A stretch of DNA of 64,000 nt, taken from NCBI RefSeq assembly GCF_900105115.1, contig NZ_FNRV01000001.1:4262501-4326500 (forward strand). The letters are read 5' to 3'. Under the pieces are notes generated by a model. It did not search any database and had not been told where the DNA came from. It saw only the letters and a list, made by a program, of their open reading frames with translations. Each line of letters begins with the position of its first letter. The stretch's first letter is position 1. The stretch comes from Pseudomonas mohnii. GTDB lineage: Bacteria; Pseudomonadota; Gammaproteobacteria; Pseudomonadales; Pseudomonadaceae. Positions 29,521 through 36,861 of this stretch are shown piece by piece. The position numbers were made by a program, and so were the translations under genes.

Positions 29521-31440
29521 TCAGACCCGGAAGTGGCTCACCATCGCTTGCAGCTGATTGCCCAACCGCGCCAGTTCAACACTGGACGCTGCGGTTTCGT
29601 CGCTGGCCGCAGCGGTCTGTTCGGAGACGTCGCGCACGTTGATGATGCTGCGGCTGATCTCTTCGGCCACGGCGCTTTGCTGTTCGGCGGCGGCTGCGAT
29701 CTGCTGGTTCATCGACTGGATGTTGGACACCGTGCGGGTGATGTTTTCCAGTGAAGCGCCGGCCTTGCGGGTCAGGGCCACGCTGCTGTCGGTCAGGACG
29801 CGACTGTTGTTCATCACCATTGCCACTTGTTGGGTGCCGTTCTGCAGACCCGCCACCAGGCTTTCGATTTCTTCGGTGGATTTTTGCGTACGCTGGGCCA
29901 GGCCGCGGACTTCGTCGGCCACCACGGCAAAACCACGTCCGGCTTCACCGGCGCGCGCCGCTTCAATGGCCGCGTTGAGCGCCAGCAGGTTGGTCTGTTC
30001 GGCCACGGCCTTGATCACGTCCATGACGCTGCCGATCTTGTCGCTTTCCTGTTGCAGCACGCCCATGGCTTCGGTGGATCGCACCACTTCGCTGGCCAGG
30101 CGTTCGATCTGGTCGATCGCTTCGGCCACCACTTTGTCACCTTCGCGAGCTTCACCGTCGGCCGCGGCTGCCGCTTGCGAGGCCTGCTCGGCATTGCGCG
30201 CGACTTCCTGCACGGTGGCGGTCATTTCGTGCATGGCGGTGGCGACCTGATCGGTTTCGACTTTCTGGCTGTTGACCCCGGCGCTGGTTTGTTCGGTCAC
30301 GGCCGATAATTCTTCGGCAGCGCTGGCGATCTGGGTGACGCCGTCGCGGATGCCACTGATCAGGTCGCGCAGGGTCACGCCCATGCGCGCGATGCCTTGT
30401 TGCAATACACCGAGTTCGTCGCGGCGCGTCACCTGGACATCATGGGACAAGTCGCCGCTGGCGATGCGATCGACCACGGCCAGGGTGTCGCGCAGCGGGC
30501 CGGTAATCTGTCGGGTAATGACGACGGCGGCAATGATGCCCACCAACAATGCCAGCAATGTGCTGACCAGTTGCAGGGTGCGGGCGTTGTCGCTTTCGGC
30601 GTCACGGCGGTCGAGTTGAATCTGATACAGCGCCTCGCTCAGGCTGACGATGGCGGCACCCTCGTCAGTCATTTCCTTGCGTGCCTGCACCACGTCACCG
30701 TTTGCGGTTTTGTAAGCCTGCAAGGCGCTACGGTAGTTGCCCAGCGCGGTTTCCAGTCGCTGCAGGGCGTCTGGCTGAACGTCGGCGAAATGCGCGTTGA
30801 GCTGTTTCAGGCTGGCGATGGCGGCGTCCAGTTGGGCGACGGCCTTTTGCTCGGTTTCGGCGTTGGTGGTCGCGGTGTAGCCGCGTACTTCGTAGCGGGC
30901 CAGCAAGAAGGCTTCCTTGGCGGCGGTGATGGCCTGGAACTGTTCGAAGCGCTGATCGCCCGGCGGCAGTTGTTGCACGCGGTTATTGAGATCGTTGATC
31001 AGCGTGTTGGCCGTTTCAGCATTGGCGGTCATGGCATCGCGGGCGCTGCTGCCGGCACGGTAGGCGCCGCGCATTTTGTTCAGGGACGTCTTGTAGGCGT
31101 CGATGACGGTGCCTTGCTCATTGAGCAGCTTGAGGTTTTCCGGGCTCTTGAACTTCACCAGCAGCGCTTGTTGTTGAGCGGAAAAGGCTTCGAGGGTGGT
31201 CTGCACGTTCTGGGCGGTGGCTTCGTCGCCGTTGGTCAGCATGTATTGCAGGCGCGCCACGCGCAGCTTGGTCAGGCTGGCGTTGAGCTGGGTGATGTCG
31301 CTCATCCAGTTGCTGCGGTCAATCAAACTGCCCAGGCTGGTCCAGCCGGTCAAGGCGAGGACGCAAGTCAGTGCCAGAACCAGGCCAAAGCCCAGGCCCA
31401 GTTTCAGGTTCACGCTGATGTTGCCGAACCAGCTATTCAT
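29521..31440 (-). CDS. Methyl-accepting chemotaxis protein with a long helical sensor domain
   Basis: A 639-aa transmembrane chemoreceptor. TM1 is at about residues 12-32 and TM2 at about 289-310. The roughly 255-residue periplasmic domain between them is all-helical, rich in ASLTKLR and [13 protein letters not shown] segments, and of the size of the helical bimodular (HBM) sensor of McpS, which binds TCA intermediates. HAMP follows (about 311-363). The signalling tip contains [35 protein letters not shown]. No C-terminal CheR-tether pentapeptide is present (the end is MVSHFRV). The start follows an AGGAAT site. The ligand is inferred from domain type only. Confidence 0.92.
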   Translation of the reverse strand: MNSWFGNISVNLKLGLGFGLVLALTCVLALTGWTSLGSLIDRSNWMSDITQLNASLTKLRVARLQYMLTNGDEATAQNVQTTLEAFSAQQQALLVKFKSPENLKLLNEQGTVIDAYKTSLNKMRGAYRAGSSARDAMTANAETANTLINDLNNRVQQLPPGDQRFEQFQAITAAKEAFLLARYEVRGYTATTNAETEQKAVAQLDAAIASLKQLNAHFADVQPDALQRLETALGNYRSALQAYKTANGDVVQARKEMTDEGAAIVSLSEALYQIQLDRRDAESDNARTLQLVSTLLALLVGIIAAVVITRQITGPLRDTLAVVDRIASGDLSHDVQVTRRDELGVLQQGIARMGVTLRDLISGIRDGVTQIASAAEELSAVTEQTSAGVNSQKVETDQVATAMHEMTATVQEVARNAEQASQAAAAADGEAREGDKVVAEAIDQIERLASEVVRSTEAMGVLQQESDKIGSVMDVIKAVAEQTNLLALNAAIEAARAGEAGRGFAVVADEVRGLAQRTQKSTEEIESLVAGLQNGTQQVAMVMNNSRVLTDSSVALTRKAGASLENITRTVSNIQSMNQQIAAAAEQQSAVAEEISRSIINVRDVSEQTAAASDETAASSVELARLGNQLQAMVSHFRV

Positions 31441-31732
31441 GAAAATTCCTCCAGTAACGCAGTGCTTCTTGATCGTGGTTGGCTGGAAGATTGTTGTTTT
31501 TGGGAGCCACCAAGCTATGTAAGCAGGGTGTATCGGCAGCGATTCCTGGAGCTGAAACGTTTTTTGAAATGGCTTTTGCGCGAAAGTGTTGCACTTTGTG
31601 TATGGGCCGACCGTGCGTCGGACCGCGCCAATTCTTAAGCTTTTTTTCACATGGGTTTCACCTGTAGACGACGCCCGCCTCTCTAGCCTCGCCGCATAAA
31701 AATAATGGTGCATGCCGGCGAGGCGACTAGAT

Positions 31733-32404
31733 ATGGAATTGAGACTCACTCTGTTCGGAGTAAAACGCTCGATCGACCTGAGCCGATTTGCCCGTTATCG
31801 CAATGCAATCGTGGTGCTGGCCTCGGCATTGCTGGTGGTACCCCTGATCCTTTTTCTGCTGCGGCCTGCCGCCGCGCCGGACCTGGCCCATGGTAATGTG
31901 GCCGGCTTTCAGGCATTGCTGGCCGGTTGGGCCAAGGGCGACATGATCGTGCTGGTACGTCATGTCGAGCGTTGTGATCACTCCAGCGCCGCCTGCCTGG
32001 TGGGCAACGATGGCATTACCGAACGTTCGCGTAGCGTCGCGGTGGAAGTCGGCAAGCACTTCGAGCAGTTGGGGCTGAGCAAGGCCGACATCTACAACAG
32101 CCCGATGCTGCGTACAGCACAGACAGCGGCCTACATGTTCAACAAGGTCGGCACCGGTGAGGACTGGCTGATCAGTTGCAAGGGCACTATGCTGCGCGAC
32201 GCTTTGGCGCATAAAGTGGCCGGACGCAACCTGATCCTGGTGACCCACAGCGAATGCATGGAGCAGCTCGAGAAAGACCTCAAGTTGTCAGGCTCCACTC
32301 CGGGCTACGGCGCTTCGTTGTTCATTTCCGCCGAAACGCCACAGACACCTCGCATGCTAGGGTTCATCGACGCCTCGGACTGGCAATCGGTGACGAGTAA
32401 ATGA
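31733..32404 (+). CDS. Histidine phosphatase (Ais-like, LPS-core phosphatase candidate)
   Basis: A 223-aa membrane-anchored histidine phosphatase. A single membrane segment ([18 protein letters not shown]) is at about residues 26-45, followed by the RHG-type motif [10 protein letters not shown] with catalytic histidine, [14 protein letters not shown] and [11 protein letters not shown] (second histidine). The family is Ais, the lipopolysaccharide core heptose phosphatase of enterics, usually induced with polymyxin-resistance genes. The start at 31733 follows GGCGAGG. PAP2 and ArnT-like genes follow, which supports an envelope-phosphate role. Confidence 0.87.
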   Translation: MELRLTLFGVKRSIDLSRFARYRNAIVVLASALLVVPLILFLLRPAAAPDLAHGNVAGFQALLAGWAKGDMIVLVRHVERCDHSSAACLVGNDGITERSRSVAVEVGKHFEQLGLSKADIYNSPMLRTAQTAAYMFNKVGTGEDWLISCKGTMLRDALAHKVAGRNLILVTHSECMEQLEKDLKLSGSTPGYGASLFISAETPQTPRMLGFIDASDWQSVTSK

Positions 32405-32430
32405 ATTCATCTTTTTGATCAGGACGCACG

Positions 32431-33261
32431 ATGCAGAGTACTTCCCACCGTTTCTACTGGTTGAATTTCGGTATTCCGCTGGCCTGCGCCGCCGTGGTTT
32501 TCCTGATGTTCGACATGACGTCAATCGACATCGCGTTCAGCAATCTGTTCTTTGATCCGATTACCCAAACCTTCCCAATCGACCAGGTTCACTTCTTTGA
32601 GAAGCTCACCCACAAGTGGGCGCGGATCATTCCCAACTGGACTGCTGAAATTGCGTTGATCGGCGCGATCCTGTCGTTTGTCTGGCCATTGGTCACCCCG
32701 CAAAAACATCCGCGCCTGGGCAACTTTCTGGAGCGGACCAAAGCCGCCCCTGTGCTTCGGTTTGCCAGGGACCATCGTCGGGATTTTCTGTTTGTGGTAT
32801 TTGCGTTCGCGATTTGCACGGGAGTGATCCATTTCCTCAAGTCGCATACCAGCGTGTACTGCCCGATTGAAACGACGCTTTACGGTGGAAAAATCGCCCA
32901 CATCGAGTGGTACCAGAACTTCCAGCTGTTCAGGGAAGCAGGCGATGGCCGTTGCTGGCCAGGCGGCCATGCCTCGGGTGGTTTCACCATGCTGGCGTTG
33001 TATTTCGTGGCACGTCGCTACCGCTGGCGCTTTTCCAAAGCGGTGATGTACGGTTCGCTGCTGCTGGGTTTCGTCTACGGCACCACGCGTGTTCTGCAAG
33101 GCTGGCACTACATGTCCCACACCTTCTGGGCCGGGATCTTCGTGTGGCTGGCGTGTTTGCTGACGGCGCTGGCGTTTTACGGCCGGGTGCGGCTGGATCA
33201 GCCGGTTCTGCAAAAGCACGAGCGGCGGGTAGCTGTAGCGCAGGCTCAGGCGGCCAGTTAA
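32431..33261 (+). CDS. PAP2-family membrane phosphatase
   Basis: A 276-aa inner-membrane phosphatase of the PAP2/lipid-phosphatase type, with about five to six membrane segments. The three motifs are KSHTSVYCP, GGHASGG and TRVLQGWHYMSH. The final position, usually aspartate in SRxxxxxHxxxD, is histidine here, a substitution I believe occurs in some lipid-A phosphatase relatives. It follows the Ais-like gene by 26 bp on the same strand and is ended by the hairpin at 33280. It probably acts on lipid A or undecaprenyl phosphate. Confidence 0.88.
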   Translation: MQSTSHRFYWLNFGIPLACAAVVFLMFDMTSIDIAFSNLFFDPITQTFPIDQVHFFEKLTHKWARIIPNWTAEIALIGAILSFVWPLVTPQKHPRLGNFLERTKAAPVLRFARDHRRDFLFVVFAFAICTGVIHFLKSHTSVYCPIETTLYGGKIAHIEWYQNFQLFREAGDGRCWPGGHASGGFTMLALYFVARRYRWRFSKAVMYGSLLLGFVYGTTRVLQGWHYMSHTFWAGIFVWLACLLTALAFYGRVRLDQPVLQKHERRVAVAQAQAAS

Positions 33262-33279
33262 CTTCAGGCGCCGGATACG

Positions 33280-33314
33280 AAAAACCCGTGATCCCCAGGG
33301 ATCACGGGTTTTTT
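33280..33314. terminator. Bidirectional terminator between the PAP2 and glycosyltransferase genes
   Basis: The stem CCCGTGATCCC pairs with GGGATCACGGG and is flanked by five A on the left and six T on the right, so it can end the PAP2 transcript and also the convergent GT39 transcript. Confidence 0.93.
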
Positions 33315-34752
33315 ATTGCCCGACAAAGTAGTAATGCTGTTTCCCGACCGTCATGGATTTGAGCACTTTCAATGGCGCGGGCGGTTCTGCATCGGCGCCA
33401 ATGACCGCCACGTTGGAAGGCGACGCGGTCAGGAACTCATGCAGCTGCGCCTCGGTATCCAGTCCTTTGAGCACGCGGTGGGTGTAGAACACGCTGGCGC
33501 CGCCCAGTCGTTCGTTGGCCTGATACAGCGCGACTTGCTGACCGTTGGCCTGCAGGGCCCGGATCTGCTCGGTCAGCGGCAGGAACGACAATGTGCGATC
33601 GGCGTGGGGGAGCGCCCATTGTGCCGCGGCGAGGTAGCTGGCGATTACCACGGACAGCGTGCCAACCGCCACGCTGCGACGATGCCGGAGAATGCTGCTC
33701 GCCAGGGGCGAGACGTCTTGCCGGGCCTTCAGTTTTGCGTACAGGACGCTCGCGTACTCGGCGGCGATGACGGCCGCTGCCGGTGTCATCGACATCAGGT
33801 ACACCGTGCGTTTACTCGACGCCAACGTCAGCATGACGAACTGGGCCAGTATCCACAGGGTGAAGAACAGCAGGTAACGGTTGGCCATCAGGCTTTTACG
33901 GAAATGCCAGAGCCCCAGGTACACCAGAATGTTCCAGGGCAAAAATGCCTCGGGCAGTTTGGCCAGGTAGTAGTAGATCGGTTCGAAATGACCGGCTTCC
34001 ACGAAGGAGCCACTGAAGCGTCCGACGCTGTTGGTCAACAGCAGTTCCGTCACTGCCTGGATGCCGCCGCGCTGATACAGCAGCGCCAGCCAGATCATCA
34101 GTGGCAGCAATCCCAGCAGCGTCAGCAGCCCTGGACGAAGCCAGTGCGCCAGGTGCAGGCGCTTGTCCATCAGGCTTTCGGCCAGCAAAAAGGCGAAGAT
34201 CACCACCCCCGGCATCGCCAGCCCCAGGATGCCTTTGCTCAAGGTGGCGATGGCGATTCCCAGGGCGAACAACAGCGCATTGCTCAGGCTCGATTGTCGG
34301 TGCCCCTGGAAGAACGCCAGTAGCGTCAGCGTCACACCGAGGGCGAGCAACGCGTCTTCGCCGACGCCACGCACGTTGCTCCAATAGCTGGCCATGGTCG
34401 CCAACAGCAATGCGGCGGTCCAGGCGAGGGTTGTTGGCCGGCCGAAGCGCCGCAGCATCGCGAACAACAGCATCACGCTGAACAACCCGGCAAAGGCCGA
34501 GGTCAGCCGCACCGCCCACGGCGTGCTGCCGAACGCGCCGATGGCTCCGGCGTCGAGCCACAGGCTCAGGGGCGGTTTTTCCAGGAAGGGTTCGCCGAAC
34601 AGGCGAGGGGTTACCCAGTCGTTGTCCAGGTGCATTTCCATGGCAATGCCGGCGACCCGCGCCTCGGTGGAGCCTTGCAGCTGGTGATTGCCCAGGGCGA
34701 AGAAAAACAGCAGCACGGCAAGCAATAACAGTGAGGAAGTGGAGCGCGACAT
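33313..34752 (-). CDS. ArnT-like glycosyltransferase (GT39/PMT_2 family)
   Basis: A 479-aa inner-membrane glycosyltransferase. The N-terminal periplasmic loop after TM1 has the family residues QGSTEARVAGIAMEM, DNDWVTPRLFGEPFLEKPPLSLW (acidic catalytic region and ExKPP) and about ten further membrane segments. The C-terminal part is a periplasmic domain. ArnT transfers aminoarabinose from undecaprenyl phosphate to lipid A; this smaller homologue may transfer another sugar. Convergent with the PAP2 gene, and likely part of the same envelope-modification neighbourhood. Confidence 0.86.
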   Translation of the reverse strand: MSRSTSSLLLLAVLLFFFALGNHQLQGSTEARVAGIAMEMHLDNDWVTPRLFGEPFLEKPPLSLWLDAGAIGAFGSTPWAVRLTSAFAGLFSVMLLFAMLRRFGRPTTLAWTAALLLATMASYWSNVRGVGEDALLALGVTLTLLAFFQGHRQSSLSNALLFALGIAIATLSKGILGLAMPGVVIFAFLLAESLMDKRLHLAHWLRPGLLTLLGLLPLMIWLALLYQRGGIQAVTELLLTNSVGRFSGSFVEAGHFEPIYYYLAKLPEAFLPWNILVYLGLWHFRKSLMANRYLLFFTLWILAQFVMLTLASSKRTVYLMSMTPAAAVIAAEYASVLYAKLKARQDVSPLASSILRHRRSVAVGTLSVVIASYLAAAQWALPHADRTLSFLPLTEQIRALQANGQQVALYQANERLGGASVFYTHRVLKGLDTEAQLHEFLTASPSNVAVIGADAEPPAPLKVLKSMTVGKQHYYFVGQ

Positions 34753-34835
34753 AGGCGTTCGGGGACCGGGGAGGGAGTACGAATCCCGAGCATACGAAGC
34801 GAATCCTTAACAAAACGTGAACGAGGTGTGAAAGC

Positions 34836-35423
34836 TTAGGAAAGCTGTCTTGACCAGCATTGATCAGGGTCTTCGTAGACCTTGCTGACCAGCGCCGTCA
34901 GCACATGATCCTGCCAGCGCCCGCCGATGTTCAGGTACGCCTTGGCATAGCCTTCGCGCTCGAAACCCAGGCGCTCCAGCAACCGGGCGCTGCGCTCGTT
35001 GTCGGGGATGAAGTTGGCCATGATCCGGTGCAGGTTCATTGTCTCGAACATGTAACGGATGCCCGCTTGCAGGGCTTCATGCATCAAACCCTGGCCCTGG
35101 TGGGCTTGGTCGATGTGATAGCCGAGGTAACACGCCTGAAATGCCCCGCGAATGATGCCGCTGAAATTGCATGCGCCGATCATCTGCTGGCCGTCGCGAT
35201 CCAGCACTGCAAAGTGCACCGCGTAGCCGTCTTCGAAGGCAAAGGCCTGTTGCGCCAGGCGCGAGCGGATTTTTTCCGGACGGTAGTAGTCGTCGGGGCG
35301 AACCGGTGACCAGGGGGCGAGGTGTGCCTGATTGCGCTGGTAGAAGTCGCTTTCCAGCGCAGCCTGGCTGGGGCTGAGGATGGCCAGCGTCAGGCGTTTG
35401 CAGGGGAGGGTGAGGATCGTCAT
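34836..35423 (-). CDS. GNAT acetyltransferase, RimJ/RimL-like
   Basis: A 195-aa N-acetyltransferase. Family features include FAVLDRDGQQMIGACNFSGI, the acetyl-CoA loop QAHQGQGLMHEAL, and ANFIPDNERSARLLERLGFEREGYAK near the C-terminus, typical of RimJ, which acetylates ribosomal protein S5. The start at 35423 is chosen because homology begins at MTILTLPCKRLTL; a longer in-frame extension to 35564 passes through the terminator hairpin at 35465. It may or may not be the true RimJ; other GNATs share the pattern. Confidence 0.87.
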   Translation of the reverse strand: MTILTLPCKRLTLAILSPSQAALESDFYQRNQAHLAPWSPVRPDDYYRPEKIRSRLAQQAFAFEDGYAVHFAVLDRDGQQMIGACNFSGIIRGAFQACYLGYHIDQAHQGQGLMHEALQAGIRYMFETMNLHRIMANFIPDNERSARLLERLGFEREGYAKAYLNIGGRWQDHVLTALVSKVYEDPDQCWSRQLS

Positions 35424-35464
35424 CGGGCGCTCGAGGTTACGGTGGACGACCCACAATTTACAGG

Positions 35465-35491
35465 CAAAAAAAAGCCCGCGGGAGGGCGGGC
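35465..35491 (-). terminator. Orphan intrinsic terminator upstream of the GNAT gene
   Basis: Read on the minus strand, GCCCGC-CCTCCC-GCGGGC is followed by eight T. It lies 42 bp upstream of the GNAT start and ends no recognisable gene; the nearest ORF beyond it points the other way. The stretch 35424-35690 therefore contains either an attenuator for the GNAT gene or the end of a small RNA transcribed from about 35600 leftward. Confidence 0.8.
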
Positions 35492-35690
35492 AAACCGTAG
35501 TTTCTTGAATGAGCGAGAAAAATGTACAGGTTGCGGCCAATCGATGGGGTGAAGAAAAGTTCATCTGTCAGAGGGTTGGCGCTCCCCCCAAGGCCGTACA
35601 AGTGATCCGGCACGAAATCTGGATAAATGTCGTCAAAAAAATGGCTGTTTTTCTATTGTTTTGAGGGTGATGAGAAAAATAGACGGTCTA

Positions 35691-35719
35691 TTGACAGTCG
35701 TCGACCGATCTCCCATTAT
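35691..35719 (+). promoter_or_regulatory. Sigma-70 promoter of pelX and the pel operon
   Basis: A perfect -35 box TTGACA (35691-35696), a 17-bp spacer and a -10 box CATTAT (35714-35719). Transcription would start near 35726, giving a leader of about 140 nt before pelX. The preceding bases GGTCTATTGAC resemble half of a FleQ box (consensus about GTCAATNAATTGAC) overlapping the -35. FleQ is a known regulator of pel in P. aeruginosa; the site here is only a partial match. Confidence 0.7.
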
Positions 35720-35866
35720 CGGCGGCGTTTTGATGGCCTACCGCCATAAAAATGTCACTCGCGACTGGCAAGTTTCACGGGGCATTCGCGACTGTGATGG
35801 CGCGAGCTCAAACCGTTGGCGGACTTCAAATCCAAGTATCCGCTTGATTTTTCAGGAAGAATTTTC

Positions 35867-36799
35867 ATGTTTGTGGAGCGAATACTCGTTACTGGCGGTG
35901 CTGGTTTCATCGGATCACACCTGGTGGAAGCGTTGCTGGCGAAAGGTTACAAAGTGCGTGTGCTGGATAACCTGTCCTCCGGCAAAGTCAGTAACTTGCC
36001 AATGGATAATGCCAACCTGAACCTGGTCGTCGGTGATGTCGCCGACAGCGCTACGGTGGGTCAGGCCATGCGTGATTGCAGCGCGGTCGTTCACCTGGCC
36101 GCCGTGGCCTCCGTTCAAGCGTCGGTGGACGATCCGGTCAGCACCCATCAAAGCAATTTTGTCGGCACGCTCAACGTCTGTGAAAACATGTTGAAGGCCG
36201 GGATCAAGCGTGTCGTGTTCGCCTCCAGCGCGGCCATCTATGGCAACAATGGCGAAGGTTCGGCCATTGATGAAAACACCGCCAAGTCGCCGCTCACGCC
36301 CTATGCCAGCGACAAACTGGCCAGCGAGTATTACCTGGATTTCTATCGCCGCGAACACGGCCTGGAACCGGTGATCCTGAGATTCTTCAACATCTTTGGC
36401 CCGCGCCAGGATCCGTCTTCGCCGTACTCCGGTGTGATCAGCATTTTCACCGAGCGGGCGATGAACCGGCAGCCGGTTTCGATTTTCGGTGACGGTGAGC
36501 AGACCCGCGACTTCGTCTACGTCCTGGACCTGGTGAGCATCCTGCTCCAGGCGGTGGAGGCGAGCGAACCGCAATCCGGTGCGGTGAACATCGGCTTGAG
36601 CCGCTCCACCAGCCTCAATGATTTGATCGCTGAACTGGGCGCGGCCACCGGCAACCCCTTGACGGTGAATTACCTGGCGCCACGTCAGGGCGATATTCGC
36701 CATTCGCGCGCCAACAATGCGCGCCTGCTCGCACGCTTCAATCTTCCGGAACCGACGTCCATCGGCAATGGTCTAGCGCAACTTATCCGCAGTCTTTGA
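35867..36799 (+). CDS. pelX: PelX, UDP-N-acetylglucosamine C4-epimerase
   Basis: PelX supplies UDP-GalNAc, a precursor of the Pel polysaccharide, in pseudomonads that have it. The 310-aa extended SDR has the Rossmann motif GGAGFIGSH near the N-terminus, FASSAAIYGNNGE, catalytic YASDK (YxxxK) and FFNIFGPRQDPSSPYSGVISIF, and lies directly before pelA. The start at 35867 has CAGGAAGA about eight bases upstream. It is the first gene after the strong promoter and probably starts the pel transcript. The gap of about 60 bp to pelA shows no terminator. Confidence 0.92.
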   Translation: MFVERILVTGGAGFIGSHLVEALLAKGYKVRVLDNLSSGKVSNLPMDNANLNLVVGDVADSATVGQAMRDCSAVVHLAAVASVQASVDDPVSTHQSNFVGTLNVCENMLKAGIKRVVFASSAAIYGNNGEGSAIDENTAKSPLTPYASDKLASEYYLDFYRREHGLEPVILRFFNIFGPRQDPSSPYSGVISIFTERAMNRQPVSIFGDGEQTRDFVYVLDLVSILLQAVEASEPQSGAVNIGLSRSTSLNDLIAELGAATGNPLTVNYLAPRQGDIRHSRANNARLLARFNLPEPTSIGNGLAQLIRSL

Positions 36800-36861
36800 T
36801 TCGGCCGGTTTTACTGCCCGATGTTCAAGCGGTAACGGTTCAGTCATTTCAAGAGTGAGTT

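Noticed and set aside
35661..36020. Plus-strand 119-codon ORF over the pel promoter and pelX start
   Set aside because: It contains the -35 and -10 boxes and overlaps pelX in another frame.
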